NCBI RefSeq assembly: GCF_019195455.1
Contig: NZ_JAIMBW010000001.1
Span: 1,984,001 to 2,048,000, forward strand
Origin: Gymnodinialimonas phycosphaerae
GTDB lineage: Bacteria; Pseudomonadota; Alphaproteobacteria; Rhodobacterales; Rhodobacteraceae
DNA length: 64,000 bases
Reading direction: 5' to 3'
The notes beneath the pieces were generated by a model. That model ran no database searches. It was given only the letters and a program-made list of their open reading frames with translations, and had not been told where the DNA came from. Shown here piece by piece: positions 7,611 through 15,304 of the stretch. Both the position numbers and the translations under genes were made by a program. Position 1 is the stretch's first letter; every line of letters begins with the position of its first letter.

Positions 7611-8818
7611 GCTTCATCCTTCCAATGGATCAAGATGCGCGCATATAGCTGCACATAGAATTCTCCATCCACTTCATAGTAAGTTTTTCCTCCCGGTGGC
7701 TCGTCAACCTTGATCACCGGACCATCATTGAGTTTTGTCACCGAGCTCCGCACACCAGCCGCACTGATCTGTTCCTGTACGCCATAGATCTTACTTGGTT
7801 TTCCCAACGGCGCCTTTGCAATACCAACAATCTCAAACTGACTGGGGTTATACTTGTCCAGAAATGTGATCGGAACTCCCATGACCCCTTTGTAGTCGCT
7901 CGGCACTGCATCCATGAAAGGCACTTCGATAGCGTCATAGTTGTCGTACTCGCGGTAACCTTGCTCACGCACGATTTTGTGTCGGCTAAATATCAAATTA
8001 TCTGACATCGTCATGAACTTGAGCGGTTCGTGCCGTCGACCATGCTCGATATTTGTGAACCAGCACGAATTGCCCATGCGAGTGAAATCAAAATCATCCG
8101 TCGGGGGATAACCCAAGCGTTGCGCCTTTTCGCGGTCTGAGTCCTTAATTTCTGCCCCTTTCGGAACACCAAACACCATGTCTGTGTTGTTAGCAGTAGC
8201 TCCCTTCCAAAGAGTGTTGCCTTGAATTAAGGGAAAAATCTCTTTGTATGTGACCGCGTTATTGCTTCCAATTATCGAAAACTTCTTGCTGCCCTCCACC
8301 AACCAGCTCACAAACTCTCGAAATAGGCTAAACGGTGGGTTAGTGATAACAATATCCGATTGATCACGGATTTTCTTCACTTCGTCGCTTCGAAAATCGC
8401 CATCACCTTCAAGATAATACCATTGAAGATCGTCGATGTTAATTTTTCCATCCCTGTTGACATCGATGTCTTCCAGTACGAACGCACGTCCGCGCTCTAG
8501 TGATTGCTTGGCATCATACGCCGGATTTTCTTTTTCGAACAAGGTTGGCTGATAGCCTGAAATGCTGGCATTGCTGTTTGGTGCATAACTTGTAGAAATC
8601 AGCTTTTTTAGCCCAAAATCCTGAAAATGTAGCGCGAAGTATTTTGTGAAGTTACTCCACTCTGGATCATCGCACGGCAAAAAAACAGTTTTTCCGCGAA
8701 AAACATCAGGGTCATATTCGAGATACGCATTTATTTCACGCTCAATGTCCGCCCATTGCGTGTAGAACTCGTCGTTCTTCGTTTTTTTTGCTGACGTGAG
8801 ATGGGCTTTCTTAGTCAT
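7607..8818 (-). CDS. EcoRI-family adenine-specific DNA methyltransferase
   Basis: The 403-aa protein begins with [19 protein letters not shown] and carries the amino-methyltransferase catalytic motif NPPF at residues 160-163 ([13 protein letters not shown]), both typical of the M.EcoRI family of N6-adenine methyltransferases. The segment [14 protein letters not shown] just before motif IV is also characteristic. [13 protein letters not shown] loop (119-130) fits an EF-hand/dockerin-like pattern. It is the first gene of a two-gene operon with the DUF262-HNH nuclease and would protect host DNA. No good ribosome site precedes the ATG at 8818, which is the only Met near the conserved N-terminus. 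Confidence 0.9.
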   Translation of the reverse strand: MTKKAHLTSAKKTKNDEFYTQWADIEREINAYLEYDPDVFRGKTVFLPCDDPEWSNFTKYFALHFQDFGLKKLISTSYAPNSNASISGYQPTLFEKENPAYDAKQSLERGRAFVLEDIDVNRDGKINIDDLQWYYLEGDGDFRSDEVKKIRDQSDIVITNPPFSLFREFVSWLVEGSKKFSIIGSNNAVTYKEIFPLIQGNTLWKGATANNTDMVFGVPKGAEIKDSDREKAQRLGYPPTDDFDFTRMGNSCWFTNIEHGRRHEPLKFMTMSDNLIFSRHKIVREQGYREYDNYDAIEVPFMDAVPSDYKGVMGVPITFLDKYNPSQFEIVGIAKAPLGKPSKIYGVQEQISAAGVRSSVTKLNDGPVIKVDEPPGGKTYYEVDGEFYVQLYARILIHWKDEA

Positions 8819-9176
8819 TATACTGCTGCGAACCTGTTTTCTTTTTGTTCATTGCACGCTTTTTTCATACCAGTCCAAGTTGATGAAAGCGTTAAGCTTT
8901 TCATCATGGTATCTTCAAAGAGAGCGCAACTACCGCTGTTTGCTTAGTTTGAAACTAGATTATGCTGGTCGGATGCGCCATAGCTTCTTTCGCCCCTGCT
9001 GCTTCGTTCAAGTCAAGTTCTGCGGCTTACCAAACGGCGACACTCTGGGTTTGAACAATGACTTGCAATCGCAAGACACCTCCAAGCGCTTCAGGCTGTA
9101 TACATTTTTGTACACATAGAAATTTTTCTTACCCTAACTCACAAATATAAAACGATTTTATTTGATGTTGTGGCGT
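8819..9176. other. Intergenic stretch at the right end of the island
   Basis: About 360 bases between the methyltransferase start and the attachment site. It must hold the promoter of the restriction-like operon, read leftward, but I see no confident gene. The last 60 bases before the tRNA half are very A+T-rich, as often seen where an integrase acts. Confidence 0.5.
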
Positions 9177-9219
9177 TGCAAATCCGTGTACACCGGTTCG
9201 ATTCCGGTACTCGCCTCCA
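9177..9219 (+). repeat. Duplicated 3' half of tRNA-Cys: island attachment site (attR)
   Basis: From 9177 the sequence reads as the 3' half of tRNA-Cys: anticodon loop TTGCAAA with anticodon GCA, the 3' anticodon stem, the variable region, the T arm (ACCGG-TTCGATT-CCGGT), the acceptor strand ACTCGCC, discriminator T and CCA at 9217-9219. The 5' half is absent: bases before 9177 do not pair to close the anticodon stem and no D arm is present. This is the expected product of integration into the anticodon loop, leaving the intact gene at the other end of the element, outside the window. G+C content rises sharply immediately downstream. Confidence 0.8.
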
Positions 9220-9560
9220 TATTTTCAAACACTTACATCGTTCACAAGCTTGTACGCGGCCCAGCACTCTTCGGGACGGTCGCCTATTCCGTTTCCCAAG
9301 GCCGTGTTTTTGGGCGCTTGAGGCACCGCGCGACAGCATGGCTATCGCCCGGGCTAACCTGCGCAAAATGCTCGATAACCTGCGTTGCGTGGTGCATCGA
9401 TCCCTCCAACAGCCCCGCGATTTGGCGCAACGACGCAAACATGGGGATCTGAACCTCGTGCCGTCACGCAATAGGCAGGGGCCGCGCAGGGCCTTGGGTT
9501 GAATTGACACCCTCGCACGGGGCGGGTTTACCCTGCTGCAACATGGTGAAGGGGACGCGT
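9220..9560. other. Intergenic stretch between the attachment site and xylB
   Basis: About 340 bases with no confident gene. A 52-codon minus-strand frame (9284-9442) has host-like codon use but no clear ribosome site and no recognisable product; it may be a remnant. The xylB promoter is presumably here. Confidence 0.4.
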
Positions 9561-11012
9561 GTGGCACATCTTGGAATCGACCTTGGAACATCCGCTGTAA
9601 AGCTTTGCGTCACGGATGCGGACGGCGCTGTTATCGCCACCGCCGAGGCGCCCTTGACCGCGCAGCACCCGTTCCCCGGCGCCAGCGAGCAAGACCCCAA
9701 GGCCTGGATCACCGCGCTGACTGCTGCGATGGCGACCTTGCCGCCCGAGCGGCGCGCAGAGGTGGACGTCGTCGGCCTGTCGGGGCAGATGCACGGGGCC
9801 GTACTTCTGGACACAAGCCTCGCGCCGGTGCACCCCGCGATTCTGTGGAACGACGGCCGCGCCGTGGCAGAGTGCGCGGACATGGCGGCGGCGGTGCCCG
9901 AGATCGGGCATATTACAGGCGTGCCCCCAATGCCCGGCTTCACCGCGCCGAAACTGCTGTGGCTGTCGCGACATGCGCCCGATGTCCACGCCCGTATCGC
10001 CCATATCCTTTTGCCGAAGGATTACCTTGGTCTGTATCTTCACGGGCGCTTGGTGACGGACCCCTCCGACGCGGCGGGCACTTCGTGGTTTGATCAACAT
10101 TCCGGGCGCTGGTCGCCCGCGCTTTGCGACGCGTCGGCCACCGACATCGCCTGGCTGCCCCAGGTCCTATCCGGCGAGACGATTGCCGGGCACCTGGGCG
10201 CAGGCGCCGCCCAGACCCTGGGCCTTCGCAAGGGCATTCCCGTGGCCACCGGCGCGGGCGATGGCGCGGCGGGGGCCGTGGGCATCGGGGCGATTGCGCC
10301 GGGGGATGGGTTCATCTCGTTGGGGACTTCCGGCCAGTTGTTCGTCACGACGGCCACCTGCCTGCCCAACCCCGAAAGCCGCCTGCACGCCTATGCGCAT
10401 ACGCTGCCGAACCTCTGGTTCCAGATGGCCGCGATGCTGAACGGCGCGCGGCCCATGGCGTGGCTGGCGACGCTTCTGGACCGCCCCATCACCGAGCTTT
10501 TGGCCGAGGCCGAGGCGGCGCAGCCCGGCCCCTTGTTCCTCCCCTACCTTAGCGGAGAACGCACGCCCCACGGCGACAACGACATTCGCGCCGGTTTCTG
10601 GGGCCTGTCCGAGACGACGACCCACGGCAGCCTGATGCGCGCCGTGGTGGAGGCCATCGCCTTCACCTTCGCCGATGCCCAAGCCGCCATGGCAGCGGGC
10701 GGCACGCGGCCAAAGCGTTTGCTTGCCATCGGCGGCGGCACGCGGTCGGACTTCCTGTTGCAGATGATCGCGGACGTCATGCAGGTGCCCCTTGGCCGCA
10801 GCGACGCGGCCGAGGTCGGCCCCGCCCTTGGCGCCGCGCGCCTCGGTCAGATCGCCCTTGGCGCCGGGGCGCAGGACGTGGCGCGCAAGCCCGAGGTTCA
10901 GCGCTGGTTCACGCCGGACCCCGCAAGGGCCGAAGCCCTCGCGCCCCGATTGGCAGGGTACCGCGCGCTGTATCCGGCATTGCGCACGGTCAATGACGTC
11001 ATGAACGCCTAG
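9561..11012 (+). CDS. xylB: Xylulokinase (FGGY family)
   Basis: Phosphorylates D-xylulose with ATP to D-xylulose 5-phosphate, feeding the pentose phosphate pathway. N-terminal FGGY phosphate-binding motif LGIDLGTSAVK (residues 4-14), xylulokinase signatures LSGQMHG (73-79) and ILWNDGR (94-100), and the catalytic base region GAGDGAAGAVG with Asp234. Length of about 483 aa is normal. I chose the GTG at 9561 because AAGGGG lies 6 bases upstream; an in-frame ATG at 9543 is the alternative. No xylose isomerase or sugar transporter is adjacent, but a D-lyxose isomerase at 60616-61299 could supply D-xylulose. Confidence 0.9.
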   Translation: MAHLGIDLGTSAVKLCVTDADGAVIATAEAPLTAQHPFPGASEQDPKAWITALTAAMATLPPERRAEVDVVGLSGQMHGAVLLDTSLAPVHPAILWNDGRAVAECADMAAAVPEIGHITGVPPMPGFTAPKLLWLSRHAPDVHARIAHILLPKDYLGLYLHGRLVTDPSDAAGTSWFDQHSGRWSPALCDASATDIAWLPQVLSGETIAGHLGAGAAQTLGLRKGIPVATGAGDGAAGAVGIGAIAPGDGFISLGTSGQLFVTTATCLPNPESRLHAYAHTLPNLWFQMAAMLNGARPMAWLATLLDRPITELLAEAEAAQPGPLFLPYLSGERTPHGDNDIRAGFWGLSETTTHGSLMRAVVEAIAFTFADAQAAMAAGGTRPKRLLAIGGGTRSDFLLQMIADVMQVPLGRSDAAEVGPALGAARLGQIALGAGAQDVARKPEVQRWFTPDPARAEALAPRLAGYRALYPALRTVNDVMNA

Positions 11013-12100
11013 ATCACGCCGCGCTGGATCTGATCCTCTTCGATGGACTCGAACAGTGCCTTGAAGTTGCCCTCTCCGAAGCCGTCATCGCCTTTGCGCT
11101 GGATGAACTCGAAAAAGATCGGCCCGATCACGGTCTTGGAGAAGATCTGCAACAGCACCCGCGTCATGCCGCCATCCACGACCCCTTCGCCATCGATCAG
11201 GATGCCGTGGCTTTTCATGCGCTCGATCGGTTCCTCGTGGCCCGTCACGCGGTCATGGGACATGTCGTAATAGGTGTCGGGCGGGGGCGGCATGAATTCG
11301 ATGCCATTGGCGGCGATCTGGTCGACGCTGTTGTAGATGTTGTTGGTGGCCACCGCGATATGCTGGATGCCCTCGCCTTTGTATTCGTTCAGATATTCCT
11401 CGATCTGAGACGTGTCGTCCTTGCTTTCGTTGATCGGGATACGGATCTTGCCGCAGGGGCTGGTCAGCGCGCGGGAAAACAGGCCCGTCTGCTTGCCTTC
11501 AATATCGAAGAAGCGGATTTCCTTGAAGTTGAACGCCGATGCGTAGAAATCATACCAGGTTGACATGTTCCCGCGCGCCACGTTGTGGGTCAGGTGATCG
11601 AGGTAATAGAACCCCGCGCCTTCGGGCTTTGGGTCCACCTCCCCCAACCAATCGAATTCGGCCGCGTAGGGGCTGTCCTCGCCGTAGGTGTCGATGAAGT
11701 ACAAAAGCGAGCCGCCAATCCCCACGACGGCAGGCACATCCAGCGTCTTGTCGGTGCCGGTATATTCCTCGGCCCCGTAAGCCACCGCGCATTTCAACGC
11801 GTGGGCGGCATTGACACACCGCCACGCCATGGCAGGCGCGCAGGGGCCATGGGCGTCCACGAAACGGCCCGCGTGGCTATCCCGCTCCCGGTTGACGATG
11901 TAGTTGATGTCGCCCTGGCGGTAGAGCGAGATATCGCGACTCTTGTGGCGCGCGACCTCGGTGTAGCCCATCGCTTGAAAAAGCGTTTCAAGCTGTGCCG
12001 GGTCGGGGTGGGCGAATTCCACGAATTCAAAACCATCGGTGCCTGCCACGTTGGAGGCATCGATTACAGCTTTCGGGGCGTCATGCGGGAATGGTCCCAT
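11009..12100 (-). CDS. hpd: 4-hydroxyphenylpyruvate dioxygenase
   Basis: Fe(II)-dependent enzyme of tyrosine catabolism converting 4-hydroxyphenylpyruvate to homogentisate. Two vicinal-oxygen-chelate domains are visible, and the metal ligands are His169 (LDHLTHNV), His247 (GIQHIAVAT) and Glu331 (FFEFIQRKG). The 363-aa length is usual. The ATG at 12100 has CAGGAG 7 bases upstream, although the frame stays open further 5'. The gene is convergent with xylB and overlaps its stop by a few bases, and is divergent from the SDR gene at 12401. No other tyrosine-degradation gene lies in the window. Confidence 0.95.
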   Translation of the reverse strand: MGPFPHDAPKAVIDASNVAGTDGFEFVEFAHPDPAQLETLFQAMGYTEVARHKSRDISLYRQGDINYIVNRERDSHAGRFVDAHGPCAPAMAWRCVNAAHALKCAVAYGAEEYTGTDKTLDVPAVVGIGGSLLYFIDTYGEDSPYAAEFDWLGEVDPKPEGAGFYYLDHLTHNVARGNMSTWYDFYASAFNFKEIRFFDIEGKQTGLFSRALTSPCGKIRIPINESKDDTSQIEEYLNEYKGEGIQHIAVATNNIYNSVDQIAANGIEFMPPPPDTYYDMSHDRVTGHEEPIERMKSHGILIDGEGVVDGGMTRVLLQIFSKTVIGPIFFEFIQRKGDDGFGEGNFKALFESIEEDQIQRGVI

Positions 12101-12400
12101 GGCGGTTCTCCTGTTCAGGGCGCTTTTCGGAAAACCTTGGCGTCTTGAGTCTGAAAAATCGCAAGAAAGCGGAAGCTTGGCAGGGTTTTTCAGACGCACT
12201 AGTTTTCGAAAGCGCTTAACGTCGCGTGGAACGTGCCCTTCACGCGACAAACAGATCCCGGCCCGCGGGGCGTGCGGGATTTCGTCCCGCCAGCGGTTAC
12301 ATCTGTAACAGATTTCGGGGACCCTGTGCAAGATTGCAGTGAACCCGAACGGCCCGAAGCGCGTTACCCCCTCAACACTCACCCATGCAGGAGATACCCC
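12101..12400. promoter_or_regulatory. Divergent hpd-SDR control region with three inverted repeats
   Basis: Between two divergent genes lie a perfect 10-bp inverted repeat GTCTGAAAAA (12149-12158) / TTTTTCAGAC (12186-12195), a hairpin GCGGGA-TTTCG-TCCCGC (12274-12290) and a compact dyad GTTACA-TC-TGTAAC (12296-12309). The dyads are candidate operators for a regulator of tyrosine catabolism or of the SDR. Which gene they control is not evident. Confidence 0.4.
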
Positions 12401-13075
12401 ATGTCCAAAGTCCTTTTCATCACCGGCGCGTCCTCTGGCATCGGGGCGGCCACGGCGCGCGCCGCCGTTGACGCCGGCCACAAGGTCGCCTTGGTGGCCC
12501 GCTCGGAAGACAAGCTGAACGATCTGGTCACCGAATTGGGCGAGGATCACGCCATCGCCCTGCCCTGCGACGTCACCGACGTGTCCGCCCAGACCACGGC
12601 GTTCGAGGCCGCCGCCACACGCTTCGGCCAGATCGATGCCGTCTTCGCCAACGCGGGCCTCGGGGCCACGGGCAAGGGCACGGAAGGCGGCGACATCGAC
12701 AACTTCCGCACCATGATCGACGTCAATATCTTTGCGCTTACCGTCACCTGCAAGCTGGCGATCGCGCACCTCAAGCAAAGCAAGGGCCACCTGCTTCTGA
12801 CCGGATCGCGCGCGGCCCATGCGACGCTGCCGGGCTCTGTCTATGGGGCGACGAAATGGTTCGTGCGTGGCTACGCCGAGAACCTCCACGCGGAACTGGC
12901 CGAGCAGGGCGTGCGCGTGACCAACATCAACCCCGGCATGGTCGACACGCCGTTCTTCGACGAAGGCAAGCCCGACGCCCTGCGGCCCGAGGACGTGGCG
13001 GGCGCCGTCATGTATGCGTTGGGTCAGCCCGACCGCGTCGTCATTCCCTCGCTCCAGATCTACCCGATGCGGTAG
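12401..13075 (+). CDS. Short-chain dehydrogenase/reductase, 224 aa
   Basis: Classical SDR: the NAD(P)-binding motif TGASSGIG near residue 8, CDVTD in the adenine pocket, the NAG motif (VFANAGLG), catalytic Ser in LLTGSRAAH, and the YxxxK pair in VYGATKW. It ends with the usual PGMVDTPFF stretch. The start ATG at 12401 follows GCAGGAGA at a good distance. The substrate cannot be read from the sequence; most close relatives are annotated only as SDR family oxidoreductases. It is convergent with bhcR and divergent from hpd. Confidence 0.9.
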   Translation: MSKVLFITGASSGIGAATARAAVDAGHKVALVARSEDKLNDLVTELGEDHAIALPCDVTDVSAQTTAFEAAATRFGQIDAVFANAGLGATGKGTEGGDIDNFRTMIDVNIFALTVTCKLAIAHLKQSKGHLLLTGSRAAHATLPGSVYGATKWFVRGYAENLHAELAEQGVRVTNINPGMVDTPFFDEGKPDALRPEDVAGAVMYALGQPDRVVIPSLQIYPMR

Positions 13076-13096
13076 AAGTACGCGATCAAGGCACGG

Positions 13097-13933
13097 CTAG
13101 CCCTGCCGACGCGCCCCCCCCATGGCGGCCGACAGATCATCGGCGGCCGCCATTACCGCCTCGGCCAATCTCGCCGTTTGCGTGACGCTGACCCGGCTGA
13201 CCGGCCCCGAGACACTGATGCCTGCCACGGCCTCCCCGCTCAGGTCGAAAACCGGGGCTGCGATGCAGCGCATGCCTTCGTTCTTTTCTTCATCGTCAAT
13301 GGCATAACCGCGGTCGCGCGTGGCTTCCAGATCGGCCCGCAGGGTGGCGGGCTCGGTCAGGGTGCGGGCGGTGAACTGGTCCAGCGGGGCCGTGGCGATC
13401 AGGCGCGAAAGGCGGTCATCACTCATCTGCGCCAGAAGGGCCTTGCCGATGCCGCTGGCGTGCATGGGCGACAGGGTGCCGGGCGGAAAGAACGCGCGAA
13501 TGGTGGCATGGGTTTCAACCTGACTGACGAACAGCACATGGGCATCGCGGGCAATGCCAAGGTTCGCCGTTTCCCCCGTTACCTCCATCAACCGCCGCAT
13601 CAGGGGGCGTGCACGGTCCACCAGTGTCGTGCGCCGCAGGTAGCGCGCGCCGATGATAAAGGCCCGCGCGCCGATGTGCCAAAGCTGTGCGGCGGGGTCG
13701 AATTCCACCAGCCCCCGCCCCTCCAGCGTCACCAGAATGCGGTACACCGTGGCGGGCGATTGGCTGAGATCTTCGGCAAGACCCGAAAGCGTCACGCCGG
13801 GCGTGTCGCTCAGGTGCTCCAGCACCTCCATCGCGCGATCCAGTGACTTGATCGTGTTCTGCGCGGTCTTGTCATCCCAGTCCCGGGGGCGTCCACGGGC
13901 GCGACGGGGCGAGGGGGTTGCGGGGTCTGCCAT
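13097..13933 (-). CDS. bhcR: BhcR, IclR-family regulator of the beta-hydroxyaspartate cycle
   Basis: IclR-type protein of 278 aa: a basic N-terminal tail, a winged helix-turn-helix at about residues 25-85 (LSGLAEDLSQSPATVYRILV), and a C-terminal effector domain with GIGKALLAQ and ISVSGPVSRV motifs. It is divergent from bhcA, the arrangement known from Paracoccus denitrificans, where BhcR binds the intergenic region and responds to glyoxylate. Two inverted repeats in the 168-bp gap fit such binding. The ATG at 13933 is preferred to a GTG at 13945; neither has a strong ribosome site. Confidence 0.88.
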   Translation of the reverse strand: MADPATPSPRRARGRPRDWDDKTAQNTIKSLDRAMEVLEHLSDTPGVTLSGLAEDLSQSPATVYRILVTLEGRGLVEFDPAAQLWHIGARAFIIGARYLRRTTLVDRARPLMRRLMEVTGETANLGIARDAHVLFVSQVETHATIRAFFPPGTLSPMHASGIGKALLAQMSDDRLSRLIATAPLDQFTARTLTEPATLRADLEATRDRGYAIDDEEKNEGMRCIAAPVFDLSGEAVAGISVSGPVSRVSVTQTARLAEAVMAAADDLSAAMGGARRQG

Positions 13934-13961
13934 GGGGACTCTCACAGAAGCTGAAAATTCA

Positions 13962-13976
13962 TTTCATCATATGAAA
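13962..13976. promoter_or_regulatory. Candidate BhcR operator 1
   Basis: TTTCAT-CAT-ATGAAA is a perfect 6-bp inverted repeat with a 3-base spacer, 29 bases from the bhcR start codon. Size and symmetry suit an IclR-family dimer. Binding is inferred. Confidence 0.45.
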
Positions 13977-14024
13977 AATACCAACCATCTGTAAAGGTGA
14001 ATAAAAACCAGCATGGCCCTCTTA

Positions 14025-14039
14025 TGAAAAACGTTTTCA
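14025..14039. promoter_or_regulatory. Candidate BhcR operator 2
   Basis: TGAAAA-ACG-TTTTCA is a second perfect 6-bp inverted repeat with a 3-base spacer, lying 62 bases before bhcA. It shares the TGAAA/TTTCA half-site with the repeat at 13962-13976; the centres are 63 bp apart, six helical turns. Confidence 0.45.
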
Positions 14040-14101
14040 AAAAAATTGCGATGGATCGGGACGTCCCATAGGTTGCCCCTGACTCAAGAGGAGACGGCAC
14101 C

Positions 14102-15292
14102 ATGTCCACCCAGAACCCCGTGTTCATCCCCGGCCCGACCAACATGCCCGAGGTCTTGCGCCGCGCCTGCGATATTCCGACGATGGACCACCGCTCCGCC
14201 GCCTTCCCGGAAATCCTGCACCCCGCCTTGGAGGGCGTGAAGCGGGTGCTGAAATCGACCGAGGCCGAGGTTTTCATCTTCCCCGCCACCGGCACGGCGG
14301 GGTGGGAAGCGGCGATCTGCAACACGCTTTGCGCCGGTGACACGGTGTTGGCCGCGCGCAACGGCATGTTCAGTCACAAGTGGATCGACATGTGCAACCG
14401 CCACGGCCTCAAAGTCATTCAAATCGACGTGCCATGGGGCGAAGGCCTGCCGGTTGACGCGTTCGCAGACGCGCTCAAGGCCGACACGGACCACAAGATC
14501 AAAGCCGTCCTCGCGACGCACAATGAAACTGCCACCGGCGTCGTCTCGGACGTGGCGGGTGTGCGCAAAGCCCTCGACGCCGCAAACCACCCCGCGCTCT
14601 ACTTCGTGGATGGCGTGTCCTCCATCGGCTCCATGCCGTTCGAATTCGACGGCTGGGGCGTGGACATCGCCGTGACCGGATCGCAGAAAGGCTTCATGCT
14701 GCCTGCGGGTCTGGCCATCATCGGCGTGTCCCCCAAGGCCATGGCCGCGATTGACGCCGCCGACCTGCCCCGCACCTTCCTTGATATCCGCGACATGAAG
14801 AAGGGCTACGAGGCAAACGCCTACCCCTACACGCCCTCCGTCGGGCTGCTGAACGGCCTCAAGACCGCCTGCGACATGATCGAGGCCGAGGGGCTGGAAA
14901 ACGTCTTCGCCCGCCACGCCCGCATTGCAGACGGCGTGCGCGCTGCCGTGAAGGCGTGGGGGTTGGATCTGTGCGCCGTGTCGCCGGACCTTTACTCCAA
15001 CACCGTCTCCGCGATCCAAACGCCCGAGGGGTTTGACGCAGGGCGGATCGTTTCCCACGCCTCCACCCGCTACGGCGTGGCCTTTGGGGCGGGGCTTGGC
15101 GATGTGGCCGGGAAGGTCTTTCGCATCGGACACCTGGGCATGCTGACGGACGTGATGGCCCTGTCCGGCATCGCGACGGCAGAAATGGTGATGGTGGATC
15201 TGGGCCTTGATATCACCCTCGGCTCCGGCGTCGCAGCTGCGCAGGAAGTGTATCGTCAATCCGCCGCCGCGATGGCGCTGGCCGCTGAATAA
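14102..15292 (+). CDS. bhcA: BhcA, aspartate-glyoxylate aminotransferase
   Basis: First structural gene of the beta-hydroxyaspartate cycle: transfers the amino group of L-aspartate to glyoxylate, giving glycine and oxaloacetate. Class V PLP aminotransferase of the serine-glyoxylate type, 396 aa: IPGPTNMPE at the N-terminus, FPATGTAGWEA (60-70), FVDGVSSIGSMPFEFD (168-183) and the PLP lysine K196 in VTGSQKGFMLP. AGAGGAGA lies 7 bases before the ATG. By sequence alone serine-glyoxylate aminotransferase would be possible, but the adjacent bhcBCD genes decide the role. Confidence 0.92.
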   Translation: MSTQNPVFIPGPTNMPEVLRRACDIPTMDHRSAAFPEILHPALEGVKRVLKSTEAEVFIFPATGTAGWEAAICNTLCAGDTVLAARNGMFSHKWIDMCNRHGLKVIQIDVPWGEGLPVDAFADALKADTDHKIKAVLATHNETATGVVSDVAGVRKALDAANHPALYFVDGVSSIGSMPFEFDGWGVDIAVTGSQKGFMLPAGLAIIGVSPKAMAAIDAADLPRTFLDIRDMKKGYEANAYPYTPSVGLLNGLKTACDMIEAEGLENVFARHARIADGVRAAVKAWGLDLCAVSPDLYSNTVSAIQTPEGFDAGRIVSHASTRYGVAFGAGLGDVAGKVFRIGHLGMLTDVMALSGIATAEMVMVDLGLDITLGSGVAAAQEVYRQSAAAMALAAE

Positions 15293-15304
15293 GGACACCG
15301 GAAG

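Noticed and set aside
9177..9219. A functional tRNA gene
   Set aside because: The acceptor 5' strand, the D arm and the 5' anticodon stem are missing, so only the 3' half is present.
1..9219. A prophage
   Set aside because: No capsid, tail, portal, terminase or lysis genes are visible; genomic island fits better, though the left part is unseen.
9284..9442. A 52-codon minus-strand gene between attR and xylB
   Set aside because: Codon use is plausible, but there is no ribosome site and no recognisable product; mentioned only as a possible remnant.
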